From JBPESN01 sp051710625 (GTDB lineage Bacteria > Pseudomonadota > Gammaproteobacteria > Enterobacterales > Enterobacteriaceae), in assembly GCF_051710625.1 (NCBI RefSeq), contig NZ_JBPESN010000080.1, positions 1-10,112 of the forward strand: 10,112 nucleotides of DNA. The letters run 5' to 3'. Numbering within the stretch: the stretch's first letter is position 1; each line of letters begins with the position of its first letter. The position numbers were made by a program, and so were the translations under genes. The notes under the pieces were generated by a model that saw nothing but the letters and a program-made list of their open reading frames with translations, made no database searches and had not been told where the DNA came from. Below are positions 1 to 7,351 of the stretch, one piece after another.

Positions 1-203
1 TGGCTGATACTGTGCAGTTCATGAACCTGACTGCGCAATACCGTTCGCCTGCCGTCTGGCCTGTCAGGACGACTTTTCCAGTATTTGTAACTGCTGCGAT
101 GAACCCTGAACACGTGGCAGAGTGTGGGCACAGGATAATGCGCTCTGAGTTTCCCGATTAACGAGAACTGTTCAGGGAGTCTGACATCAAGAGCGCTGTA
201 GCC
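1..203 (-). CDS. IS3-family orfB transposase, N-terminal fragment (left copy)
   Basis: In the -1 frame after the A6G run (203-209) the reverse strand stays open to the window edge, reading GYSALDVR... then LIGKLRAHYPVPTLCHVFRV and HRSSYKYW. This is the typical start of the DDE transposase OrfB of IS1222-like elements, made in IS3 elements as an OrfAB fusion by -1 frameshifting. The DDE catalytic residues would lie further left, outside the window. Within the visible part no stop or frameshift is seen. Against the right copy it differs mainly at PVP versus PVA. Because the upstream orfA is frameshifted, this frame is probably not expressed as a fusion from this copy. Confidence 0.72.
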
Positions 204-464
204 TTTTTTAATATTTCGTTTTCCATTTCAATGCGTTGTACCTTTTTCTTGAGCTCACGTATTTCGATTTGTTCCGGGGTTATGTATGGGAGAAGCTTTT
301 GGCGTTTTCCCCTGTCGCATATCACGCAGTTGTTTTACCCATTTCACCATCGTAGAAAGGCCAACATCCATGGCTTTTGCTGCTGGCGCGGCGGTGTAAT
401 TTTGGTCGACAACCAGTTGAGCGGATTCGCGTTTGAATTCAGGACTAAAATTTCTTCTTTTCAT
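158..464 (-). pseudogene. IS3-family orfA, frameshifted (left copy)
   Basis: OrfA of an IS3-family transposase, normally a DNA-binding protein with an N-terminal helix-turn-helix and a C-terminal leucine-zipper region. The probable start is the ATG at 464 (MKRRNFSPEF), preceded by GGGGGTG; an in-frame ATG at 497 behind GAGGTG is an alternative. The helix-turn-helix part (KAMDVGLSTMVKWV) is intact. At 281-288 a tandem duplication of four bases (CATA CATA on the coding strand) shifts the frame, so translation ends at 255 and loses the zipper region and the slippery site. The original stop is TAA at 158-160. The A-run at 333-336 has four bases, as expected, so the duplication is the only frame lesion in this copy. 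The copy probably cannot make its own OrfAB transposase. Confidence 0.82.
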
Positions 465-538
465 TGGTGCACCCCCGTGTTGTTCTGAGGTGAGCATATC
501 ACCTCTGTTCGGGTGGCCAAATTCAGTGTGCCACTACA

Positions 539-1827
539 TTTGCTTGCCGAGCACCATCGAGCTGACGCAGCAGGCAATGGCATAATCGTCGTCATTGAAA
601 TCCGGGGCATCAGGTCATCGTTTTCATACTGCATAGATGAGGTGTCGATGGACACTTTTGCGGTGAATTTCTTGAAGTTGATCGGCAGTTTTTCCGACCA
701 CAGGATGGTCATATTCGGTTCCGGCGACGGCCCCATGGTGTTCAGGGTGTTTAGGAAACGGAAACTGTTTTTGGTCACCAGCGTACGGCCGTCGATGCAC
801 ACGCCGCCGAGGGATTCGGTTGCCCAAATCGGGGGGGCGCCCGAGAACAGTTCATCATATTCCGGCGTACGCAGGAAGCGCACCATACGCAACTTCATGA
901 CCAGATGGTCGATAAGCTTTTGCGCCTGTTCTTCCGAAAGCTTAGCGGCTTTCAGGTCGCGTTCGATGCACACGTCAAAGAAGGTAGATACGCGGCCGAA
1001 GGACATCGCGGCGCCGTTTTGTGATTTAACGGCGGCCAGATAGCTGAAGTAGGTTCACTGCACGGCTTCCTGCGCGGTTGTGGCCGGCCCGGAAATATCG
1101 CAGCCGTATTTGGCGGCCATTTCTTTAATCTGGCCTAGCGCACGGTGCTGATCGGCGATTTCTTCGCGCAGACGGATGGTCTGTTCCAGCTCTTCACCGT
1201 TTTCCAATTTGGATTGCAGAGCCTGGAACTGGGCGAATTTATCTTTCATCAGGTAATTGATGCCGTACAGGGCAACGCGGCGGTAGTCGCCGATGATGCG
1301 TCCGCGGCCATAGGCGTCCGGCAGACCGGTCAGCACGCCCGCTTTATGACAGCGCAGAATGTCGGGAGTATAGACATCGAACACGCCCGGGTTATGGGTC
1401 TTGCGGTAGTCGGTAAAGATTTTTTTAGACCCGAATCCAGCTCGCGATCGTACGCTATGCAGGAACTTTCTACCATTTTGATGCCGCCAAACGGGATGAT
1501 GGCACGTTTTAACGGTGCATCCATCTGCAGGCCGACGACTTTTTCCAGCGATTTATTGATATAGCCGGCGTTGTGGAAGGTAATGGTGGCAGCAATATCG
1601 ATATCAAAATCGACCGGCGCATGGGTGCGGTTCTCGATTTTGATTCCTTTCATAACTTTTTCCCACAGCGACGCGGTGGCGGCGGTGGCGCCGGCCAGGA
1701 AAGCTTCGTCGCCTTCATAGGGAGTGTAGTTTTTTTGGATGAAGTCACGCACGTTGACTTCTTTCTGCCGGTCGCCTGCGCTAAAACCTTCCCAGGCCGG
1801 GGACAGTTTGCTATTCAGATCGGTCAT
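539..1827 (-). pseudogene. pflB: pyruvate formate-lyase pflB, decayed and cut by an IS
   Basis: PflB is the glycyl-radical enzyme that turns pyruvate and CoA into acetyl-CoA and formate under anaerobiosis; E. coli PflB is about 760 residues. Here about 430 codons remain. The start is ATG at 1827 (MTDLNSKLSPAWEGF) behind AAGGTAGG. Lesions in reading order: a run of seven A (1420-1426) where eight are needed, a -1 shift after RELDSGLKK; a nonsense codon TGA at 1055-1057 where the family has Trp (EAVQ-W-TYF); an extra codon at the seven-G run 831-837 (SGAPPIW against SGDPIW); one base lost at about 604-608 (DDLM then RPDF); and IS insertion at 538/539. The catalytic Cys pair (AIACCVS) can still be read just before the IS, but the C-terminal radical Gly segment is gone. 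No functional product is possible. Identity is from recalled E. coli PflB. Confidence 0.95.
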
Positions 1828-1841
1828 TATACACCTACCTT

Positions 1842-2586
1842 CTAATGTGGATTTCGACAATCCGCCTTCGGCGCCACCCTGATGGCCTGCCAGAACGCTG
1901 GCGAGGCAAAATTCTTGATAACGATCCCCATCGGGATCATGAACATGTTGGCAATACTATGCTCAAAGCCGCTGGCGACAAACATCGTGACCGGCGTAAT
2001 CATGGCGAACATTTTATCGAACATGCTGCGGCCGGAATAACTGGTCCAGACCGCCAGGCAAACCATCAAGTTTGCCAAAATACCGAGGCAGACCACCTCG
2101 ACAAAGGTGTGATGCATTTTATGGTCGGCGGTCTGCAACACATTCAGGGCCCAGGAGCCGTTGGCGACCATATGCTGACCCGCAAAGCAGATAAGGGCCA
2201 CAAATAACAGTGCCCCTATCAGGTTGCCGACATAAACATTGATCCAGTTACGCACCAGCCGGGCCCAACTGATTCGGCCGCACGCCCGGGCCACAACAAT
2301 CAGTACCGAGGAGGTAAACAAATCCACGCCGCTGATAATGACCAGCATTAACCCCAGAGAGAAACAAAAACCGCCGATAAGTTTGGCGAAGCCGTAAGGT
2401 ATGGCTACGGTGCAGGTAGTCGCTATGATATAAAACACGAACGCGATGGAGATGAAAACGCCCGCGGTTATCGCCAGGAAAAAGGTGGTGCTAGGGCGTT
2501 TCGTCGCTTTATAGACGCCCGCTTCCTCAGCCACTTATTGCCGCCGCCGGAGGTAATAACAAATCAAAAGAGTTGTCGGCTTTCAT
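1842..2586 (-). pseudogene. focA: formate channel focA, frameshifted and truncated
   Basis: FocA is the pentameric inner-membrane formate channel of the FNT family (about 285 residues, six membrane helices), normally co-transcribed with pflB. The native start is ATG at 2586 (MKADNSFDLLLPPAA). One extra base near 2535-2540 shifts the frame and gives TGA at 2527-2529 after 19 codons. The correct frame resumes at KVAEEAGVYKATKRP and stays open to 1842. Family landmarks persist: DLFTS with the gating Thr, and ASGFEHSIANMFMIPMG with the conserved His. At the 3' end homology stops after FASPAFWQAIRVAPKAD; about 45 residues including the last helix are missing, and five unrelated residues lead to TAG at 1842-1844, just 14 bases before pflB. 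A deletion has therefore removed the focA 3' end and most of the focA-pflB spacer. Reinitiation at an internal ATG (2534) would give a 230-residue, five-helix protein, unlikely to work. Confidence 0.92.
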
Positions 2587-2887
2587 ACTAACTTTTTCGT
2601 GAAATTAATTTACGCGTTAATTCTACTAACTCAGTATAGGACAAAAATTGACATGGATTATAGGCGGCCAAACTTGAAGGGGGAAATACACCACAATCAC
2701 TAAGGGTTTTCTATTTAATACATTGGAACTTAATAAAAAAATAAATTTTATAAAATGCGTTAAAAATTACATTTTTTGCACTTTTTGTCCTGCTGTTTTT
2801 ATAGCAATTGTGGCGCTGTTGTTATTGGCAGTTATAGTTGGCGTGATTTCACTTTATTAAAACAATTACCCTTAATTTGTCACCTCG

Positions 2888-2904
2888 AAGGGAGTGAATC
2901 CCTT
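2888..2904. repeat. small inverted repeat AAGGGA-N5-TCCCTT
   Basis: A perfect 6-base inverted repeat (AAGGGA, loop GTGAA, TCCCTT) in the ycaO-focA spacer. No T-run follows on either strand, so it is not an intrinsic terminator. It could be an operator, part of a hairpin behind ycaO, or chance. Confidence 0.35.
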
Positions 2905-2912
2905 TAGCCTGC

Positions 2913-2932
2913 TTGACGCTTTAGAGTGTCAA
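2913..2932. repeat. 8-bp imperfect palindrome TTGACGCT-TTAG-AGTGTCAA
   Basis: The arms TTGACGCT and AGTGTCAA pair over eight positions with one G-T wobble around a TTAG loop. It lies eight bases from the preceding inverted repeat, between the ycaO end and the AT-rich part of the spacer. No T-run follows. An operator or a weak ycaO 3' hairpin is possible; a chance origin is not excluded. Confidence 0.35.
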
Positions 2933-2989
2933 ATGCGGGCGCATCATTATAGTCGGTTACCTTTTAGCCACTAAGCCGCCCAAGACGCG

Positions 2990-3741
2990 TTAGTGCCGCG
3001 CTTGGGCGAAGACCGCAGCGCAGTTTGCCGAGTAAGCTGCTAGGTTGCTGAGCAGAAGCGGCGTTTGGCCTGGTGCGCCGGCAGGGCTTTAAGATCGTCA
3101 TCCAGCGCCGTCAGACCGTAAAACGGGTTCTCCACCGCGAGCGCCGCAGTGGCGCCGGCCAGCGTCGGCGCGCCGTACAGACGTGCGAAGGCGTGCTGGT
3201 ATTGCTCCGCAGAGCGGCCGTCATCGGGATGTAAACCGTGGCACCGTCGGACTGGCGGCTGAAAGGCAGAGCGCAAATCCCCCGTTCGGTCTGGCTGGAC
3301 TGTAAATCCACCAGATCGCGCCCGGTCAATTCCTGGTCCGGATCATAAAAGGCGCGTAGATGCTCACCTAGGATGCCGTCGGGCTGCCCGCCGTCGGCCG
3401 GAATGGGAAACCAGCGCTCGTTGGGATAATGCACAAACTCGCCTCCGGCGACCGTGGTGCCAAGGTACAAAGTCAGCGAAAAAATAGTTGGTGGAGAGGC
3501 GTTCAAAATACTCGCCAAGCGCCGCGGCCGGCGCCGCTTTGCGGGTAGCGCCTTTACCGTTGGTAAAGCACAGCGGACAGTCGCGGTCGCGGTCGCGGAT
3601 ATGCACCGACCAGACATGGGGCACGGGATTCAGCCAGGATGCTTCTTCGATTGAGAAGCCCAGCGCGCTGAGCTGCTCCTGAAAGCGGGCTATGGAGTCT
3701 TCCAGCACCGCATCTTTGCCTGGAATAAAGGTCTGCGTCAT
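2990..3741 (-). pseudogene. ycaO: ycaO, internal deletion plus frameshifts
   Basis: YcaO is the founding member of the YcaO ATP-dependent cyclodehydratase-fold family and in E. coli assists RimO in beta-methylthiolation of ribosomal protein S12. The E. coli protein is about 586 residues; here about 250 codons remain. The start is ATG at 3741 (MTQTFIPGKDAVLEDSIARF); a GTG at 3750 is in frame but not favoured. Reading runs well through GEYFERLSTNYFFADF, then an extra G near 3470 shifts the frame; it resumes as YLGTTVAGGEFVHYPNERWF and continues to RQSDGATVYIPM. At about 3212-3222 the sequence jumps to the C-terminal part (AEQYQHAFARLYGAPTLAGA...FYGL), so about 330 central codons, which include most of the ATP-binding core, are gone. 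A further single-base shift near 3060 probably brings an early TAG at 3040-3042; the ancestral stop may be TAA at 2990-2992. It is non-functional. Confidence 0.92.
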
Positions 3742-3750
3742 CAGGGTCAC

Positions 3751-3779
3751 TTATTATCAACGGTAAACCACCATAATAC
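3751..3779 (+). promoter_or_regulatory. candidate serC promoter
   Basis: TTATTA (3751-3756) and TAATAC (3774-3779) are separated by 17 bases, upstream of serC in the 159-base spacer between the divergent ycaO and serC starts. The -35 match is weak. The spacer has no room for ycaP, present here in E. coli, so the serC promoter must lie in this stretch or in the dead ycaO. This is a consensus match only. Confidence 0.3.
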
Positions 3780-3900
3780 GGTGTTTTCTCCCTCGGCTCC
3801 ATGTATTCTCTGACCTATCAGGCGTTGCGGCCTGGCGTGGGCGGTGTTAAAACCATGGTAGGTGTTTAGCAGTTTTACTGGCAAATCGTGGTGAGGAAAA

Positions 3901-4986
3901 ATGAATCAGGTGTTTAATTTTAGCTCCGGCCCGGCAATGCTTCCGGCGGAAGTGTTGCGCAAGGCGGAGCAGGAATTGTGTAATTGGCATGGCCTTGGCA
4001 CATCGGTCATGGAAATAAGCCATCGCAGTAAAGAGTTTCTCGAAGTCGCGCAATCCTCCGAGCAAGATTTGCGCGCGCTGTTGGCGATCCCTGACAATTA
4101 TAACGTCCTGTTTTGCCACGGCGGGGCGCGCGCGCAATTCGCCGCGGTGCCGATGAACCTGCTGGGGGAGGCCACCCGCGCTGATTATATCGATGGCGGC
4201 TATTGGGCGCACAGCGCCATAAAAGAAGCGCAAAAATATTGCGACCCGCAGGTGATTAATGTCACCACCGAAATTGACGGTCTGCGTGCGATTAAACCGA
4301 TGCGCGACTGGGCATTATCGACCGATGGCGCCTATTTACACTATTGCCCGAACGAGACCATTGATGGTCTGGCCATCAATGAACTGCCGGATTTTGGCGA
4401 CAGGGTAGTGGTGGCGGATTTCTCCTCCACGATTTTATCGCACCCGCTGGACGTCAGCCGCTTTGGGGTGATTTACGCCGGGGCGCAGAAAAATATCGGG
4501 CCGGCCGGGCTGACGCTGGTCATCGTGCGCGAAGATCTGCTGGGCCGCGCGAGCAAAGCGCTGCCGTCCATTCTGGATTACAGCGTACTGGCCGAAAACG
4601 ATTCCATGTTTAACACGCCGCCGACATTCGCCTGGTATCTGTCGGGGCTGGTGTTCAAATGTTTGAAAGCCCAGGGCGGGCTGGCGGAAATGGATAAACG
4701 CAATCAGGCCAAGGCGTCTTTGTTGTATCGCATTATTGATGAGAGCGATTTTTATCGCAACACCGTCGCGCCGGCCAACCGTTCGCGCATGAATGTGCCG
4801 TTCCAATTGGCGGACAGCAAACTGGATGCACTCTTTTTGCAGGAGTCTTTTGCCGCCGGTCTGCATGCATTGAAGGGACACCGGGTGGTGGGCGGCATGC
4901 GCGCATCGCTGTACAATGCCATGCCGCTGGAAGGCGTGCAGGCGCTGGTGGACTTTATGCTCGGCTTTGCCCGTCGCCACGGGTAA
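3901..4986 (+). CDS. serC: phosphoserine/phosphohydroxythreonine aminotransferase
   Basis: SerC is the cytosolic PLP enzyme that converts 3-phosphohydroxypyruvate plus glutamate to O-phosphoserine, and the corresponding erythrose-4-phosphate derivative to 4-phosphohydroxythreonine for pyridoxine synthesis. It has 361 residues against 362 in E. coli and is alignable end to end from memory. The start ATG follows GAGG (GTGAGGAAAA). Visible active-site features: FNFSSGPAMLP at the N-terminus, HGGARAQF at 73-80, Trp102 (GGYW), Thr153 (PNETIDG), Asp173 (VVVADFSS) and the Schiff-base Lys197 (YAGAQKNIGPAG). One residue is missing just before Asp173 compared with E. coli (VVVAADFSS), which shifts later numbering by one. 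The loop E. coli has as GGGRGQ is GGARAQ here; Ala at the first position also occurs in other SerC proteins, so activity is expected. It is the first gene of the serC-aroA pair; the 152-base gap to aroA shows no terminator. Confidence 0.97.
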   Translation: MNQVFNFSSGPAMLPAEVLRKAEQELCNWHGLGTSVMEISHRSKEFLEVAQSSEQDLRALLAIPDNYNVLFCHGGARAQFAAVPMNLLGEATRADYIDGGYWAHSAIKEAQKYCDPQVINVTTEIDGLRAIKPMRDWALSTDGAYLHYCPNETIDGLAINELPDFGDRVVVADFSSTILSHPLDVSRFGVIYAGAQKNIGPAGLTLVIVREDLLGRASKALPSILDYSVLAENDSMFNTPPTFAWYLSGLVFKCLKAQGGLAEMDKRNQAKASLLYRIIDESDFYRNTVAPANRSRMNVPFQLADSKLDALFLQESFAAGLHALKGHRVVGGMRASLYNAMPLEGVQALVDFMLGFARRHG

Positions 4987-5138
4987 CGCTCTCCGTGCCG
5001 TCGCCTGCCGGTTGGCCGTTGTGTTGAGCAAGGTCGCCTAGACGCGTGGCGCCGCGATTTAGCGACCGTGGCCTGCCGTTAGCAAGCCAGCTTCTGGCCG
5101 GGGTCAGGCGTTATTCTTTGTTGGAGAAAGTGTTACAC

Positions 5139-6446
5139 ATGCAGGATTCCCTGACTTTAAACCCCATCGCGCGCGTCGATGGCACCCTCAACCTGCCGGG
5201 TTCCAAAAGCGTTTCCAATCGCGCCTTGTTATTGGCGGCGCAGGCCAACGGCACCACGCGTCTGACCAATCTGCTTGATAGCGACGATGTTCGCCATATG
5301 CTGACGGCCCTCGGCCAGTTGGGTGTGAACTACCGTCTGTCGGCGGATCGCCGCAGCTGTGAAATCGACGGCCTCGGCGGGCCATTGCGCGCGGATGAGG
5401 CGCTCACGCTGTTTCTCGGTAACGCCGGCACCGCCATGCGTCCGCTGGCCGCGGCGCTGTGCCTGCAGGCGCAGGACGTCACGTTGACCGGCGAGCCGCG
5501 CATGAAAGAGCGTCCCATCGGCCACTTGGTTGACGCGCTGCGCCAGGGCGGTGCGCAAATAGATTACCTCGAACACGAGCATTATCCGCCGCTGCGTTTA
5601 CGCGGCGGCTATCAAGGCGGCTTTCTTAACCTTGACGGTAGTGTTTCCAGCCAGTTTCTGACTGCACTCTTGATGATGGCGCCGCTGGCCCCGCGGGACA
5701 GCTGCATCCGCATCAAGGGCGAACTGGTGTCCCGGCCCTATATCGATATCACCCTGGCGTTGATGAAAATCTTCGGTATTGAGGTGCGGCACGATAATTA
5801 TCAGGTGCTTTACCTTACCGGCGGCAGCGTATACCGGTCGCCGGGAGAGTATCTGGTGGGAGGGGATGCCTCCAACGCGTCGTATTTTCTGGCGGCGGCG
5901 GCGATCCGCGGCGGCACCGTGCGTGTGATCGGCATCGGCCGCCACAGCGTACAGGGCGATATCCGTTTCGCCGATGTGCTGGAGAGCATGGGCGCGACGA
6001 TTCGCTGGGGCGACGATTACATTGAATGCAGCCGGGCGTCGCTGCACGCCATTGATATGGATATGAATCACATTCCCGACGCGGCGATGACCATCGCCAC
6101 CACCGCGCTATTCGCCAGCGGCGGCACCACCATACTGCGCAACATTGCCAACTGGCGGGTCAAAGAAACCGACCGGTTGACGGCGATGGCCACCGAGCTG
6201 CGCAAAGTGGGCGCGACCGTGATCGAGGGAAAGGATTATCTGGCGGTCACGCCGCCCGCCAGACTGAGCGCCGCCCGGATCGGTACCTACAACGACCACC
6301 GTATGGCGATGTGCTTTGCGCTGGTGGCGCTGTCCGACACCCCCGTGACCATTCTCGACCCGCAATGTACGCATAAAACCTTTCCGGACTTTTTTGCCCG
6401 GCTGGCGGCGTTAAGCACGCCAGCCTCGTCGCATTCGGCGCCATGA
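5139..6446 (+). CDS. aroA: 3-phosphoshikimate 1-carboxyvinyltransferase (EPSP synthase)
   Basis: AroA transfers the enolpyruvyl group of PEP to shikimate-3-phosphate, the sixth step of the shikimate pathway. It has 435 residues (E. coli 427), with the extra length mostly a C-terminal tail (LSTPASSHSAP). I chose ATG 5139 (MQDSLTLNPIARVDG) because it matches the E. coli N-terminus; an upstream in-frame GTG at 5046 would add 31 unrelated residues. GGAG lies 12 bases upstream, a rather long spacing. Active-site signatures are all present: GSKSVSNR with Lys23, Ser24 and Arg28; LFLGNAGTAMRP with Gly97 and Pro102, the class I glyphosate-sensitive type; DGSVSSQF; Asp314 in HIPDAAMT; Glu343 in KETDR; NDHRMAM; Lys413 in THKTFPDFF. 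It is probably co-transcribed with serC. ycaL, which follows aroA in E. coli, is missing. Confidence 0.97.
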   Translation: MQDSLTLNPIARVDGTLNLPGSKSVSNRALLLAAQANGTTRLTNLLDSDDVRHMLTALGQLGVNYRLSADRRSCEIDGLGGPLRADEALTLFLGNAGTAMRPLAAALCLQAQDVTLTGEPRMKERPIGHLVDALRQGGAQIDYLEHEHYPPLRLRGGYQGGFLNLDGSVSSQFLTALLMMAPLAPRDSCIRIKGELVSRPYIDITLALMKIFGIEVRHDNYQVLYLTGGSVYRSPGEYLVGGDASNASYFLAAAAIRGGTVRVIGIGRHSVQGDIRFADVLESMGATIRWGDDYIECSRASLHAIDMDMNHIPDAAMTIATTALFASGGTTILRNIANWRVKETDRLTAMATELRKVGATVIEGKDYLAVTPPARLSAARIGTYNDHRMAMCFALVALSDTPVTILDPQCTHKTFPDFFARLAALSTPASSHSAP

Positions 6447-6459
6447 TAACGGGTAAGAG

Positions 6460-6488
6460 TAACGTTTACACGTAATGAAGGGTACAAT
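6460..6488 (+). promoter_or_regulatory. candidate cmk promoter (-10-like TACAAT)
   Basis: The 107-base gap between aroA and cmk contains TACAAT at 6483-6488. The hexamer 17 bases upstream (TAACGT, 6460-6465) is a poor -35, and a better TTTACA at 6465-6470 is too close. No terminator hairpin with a T-run is visible after aroA, so read-through from serC-aroA is also possible. Confidence 0.25.
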
Positions 6489-6553
6489 GCGGCGCACTGA
6501 AGTTTGAGGACTGTCCCAGGCTTTCACTCTCGTCGCGTTTAAAGGAGAAGACA

Positions 6554-7237
6554 ATGACGGTTATAGCCCCGGTAATCACCATCGACGGACCGAGTGGTGC
6601 GGGGAAGGGGACGCTCTGCAAAGCGTTAGCAGAAACGTTACAGTGGCATTTACTGGATTCCGGCGCGATCTACCGGGTGTTGGCGCTGGCCGCCCTGCAC
6701 CATCAGGTGGCTATCGACAGCGAGGAGGCGTTGGTGGCGCTCGCCGCTTATCTTGATGTTCGTTTCGAGGTTGAGCAAGGGCAATTGAGCGTGGTGCTGG
6801 AAGGGGAAGATGTCAGTCAGGCTATACGCAATGAAACCGTCGGCAATAGCGCATCGCAAATCGCCGCGTTTCCGCGCGTGCGTGAAGCGCTCCTGCGGCG
6901 CCAGCGTGCATTTCGCGCCGCGCCGGGCCTGATTGCCGACGGCCGCGATATGGGAACCGTCGTATTTCCCGATGCGCCGGTGAAAATCTTTCTGGATGCG
7001 TCGTCGGACGGAAGGGCGCACCGCCGCATGCGGCAGTTGCAGGAAAAGGGCTTTAGTGTTAACTTTGAGCGCCTTTTATCCGAGATAAAAGAACGGGACG
7101 ATCGCGACCGCAATCGCGCGGTGGCGCCATTGGTGCCGGCAGCTGATGCGCTGGTGCTCGACTCCACCCGCCTGACTATCGATGAAGTGATAGTCAAAGC
7201 GCTGGCGCATGCCAGGCAGATTCTGGCGCTATCGTAA
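6554..7237 (+). CDS. cmk: cytidylate kinase
   Basis: Cmk phosphorylates CMP and dCMP with ATP, recycling nucleotides released by RNA turnover and lipid synthesis; it acts in the cytosol. It has 227 residues, the same length as the E. coli protein, and is highly similar to it over the whole length. The start ATG follows AAGGAG (AAAGGAGAAGACA). The P-loop GPSGAGKGT spans residues 12-20. CMP-binding residues known from E. coli are kept: Ser36 and Arg41 in LLDSGAIYR, and Arg131-Asp132 in ADGRDMGTVVFP. The lid-like KERDDRDRNRAVAPL segment near residues 178-192 is also intact. It sits directly upstream of rpsA, as in E. coli, where read-through from cmk contributes to rpsA expression. Confidence 0.97.
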   Translation: MTVIAPVITIDGPSGAGKGTLCKALAETLQWHLLDSGAIYRVLALAALHHQVAIDSEEALVALAAYLDVRFEVEQGQLSVVLEGEDVSQAIRNETVGNSASQIAAFPRVREALLRRQRAFRAAPGLIADGRDMGTVVFPDAPVKIFLDASSDGRAHRRMRQLQEKGFSVNFERLLSEIKERDDRDRNRAVAPLVPAADALVLDSTRLTIDEVIVKALAHARQILALS

Positions 7238-7351
7238 CGGTGTAGTGACTAAATTACCCTGCGGCGAGGGACGGCAGCGGAGCGTGTATAACAACCCCAT
7301 CAAGCAAGATGCCGGATGGCCGTTAATCAAAAAATCTGAAAATTATCAAAT
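7238..7351 (+). promoter_or_regulatory. rpsA leader without a Shine-Dalgarno sequence
   Basis: The 114 bases between cmk and rpsA. Directly before the rpsA ATG the sequence is A/T-rich (ATCTGAAAATTATCAAAT) and lacks any GGAG-type ribosome binding site. In E. coli the rpsA start region likewise works with at most a degenerate one, using hairpins with GGA-containing loops and A/U-rich linkers, and S1 represses its own translation there. A small GCC-GGAT-GGC hairpin at 7311-7320 has the expected GGA loop. A TATAAC at 7288-7293 could be a -10 element, but no good -35 accompanies it. Confidence 0.55.

Larger units (their letters stand above)
1..538 (-). mobile_element. IS3-family insertion sequence, left copy, 5' part only
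   Basis: The reverse complement of this stretch matches 9578-10112 at all but about ten substitutions and one single-base indel, so it is a second copy of the same element in opposite orientation. Its outer end reads TGTAGTGGCACACTGAATTT and begins with the TG usual for IS3-family ends. It carries orfA (helix-turn-helix type), an A6G slippery run at 203-209 and the beginning of orfB, and leaves the window at base 1. The element sits in pflB, interrupting it at 538/539. The orfA sequence resembles IS1222-type elements of enterobacteria from memory; the exact IS name is not claimed. The other end and any target-site duplication lie outside the window. Confidence 0.9.
2587..2989 (-). promoter_or_regulatory. 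ycaO-focA spacer, relic of the focA-pfl control region
   Basis: About 400 bases without a gene, clearly richer in A and T than the flanking genes, especially 2700-2870. In E. coli this spacer holds the anaerobic (FNR/ArcA-controlled) promoters of focA-pflB, so the same role is inferred for the ancestor. On the minus strand a perfect TATAAT lies at 2657-2662 and a TATACT at 2633-2638, upstream of the focA ATG at 2586; neither has a good -35 hexamer, which would suit an activator-dependent promoter. TTGAC-N4-ATTAT at 2649-2662 (plus strand) is a partial match to an FNR box but not convincing. Two short palindromes lie near the ycaO side. With focA and pflB dead, any transcription from here has no evident coding target. 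Confidence 0.5.

Noticed and set aside
513..1043. Plus-strand open frame starting inside the left IS end and crossing pflB
   Set aside because: It is the antisense of the pflB remnant; the similar start (MAKFSVPL) of a minus-strand frame at 9603 comes only from the shared IS end.
604..1426. Homopolymer indels in pflB as sequencing errors only
   Set aside because: The same gene has a nonsense codon and an IS insertion, and the neighbouring genes have large deletions, while five plus-strand genes show no indel at all.
2649..2662. FNR box TTGAC-N4-ATTAT upstream of focA
   Set aside because: Only the first half fits the TTGAT-N4-ATCAA consensus, and it overlaps the best -10 hexamer, so it would not be an activating site.
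2990..3741. YcaO as part of a RiPP (thiazole/oxazole peptide) cluster
   Set aside because: The gene is the housekeeping ycaO next to focA-pflB, is broken, and has no precursor peptide or dehydrogenase gene beside it.
4435..5031. Minus-strand open frame opposite the serC 3' half
   Set aside because: It is a shadow of serC with composition typical of antisense GC-rich frames.
5046..5138. N-terminal extension of AroA from a GTG at 5046
   Set aside because: The 31 added residues do not resemble any AroA N-terminus, and ATG 5139 matches the E. coli start.
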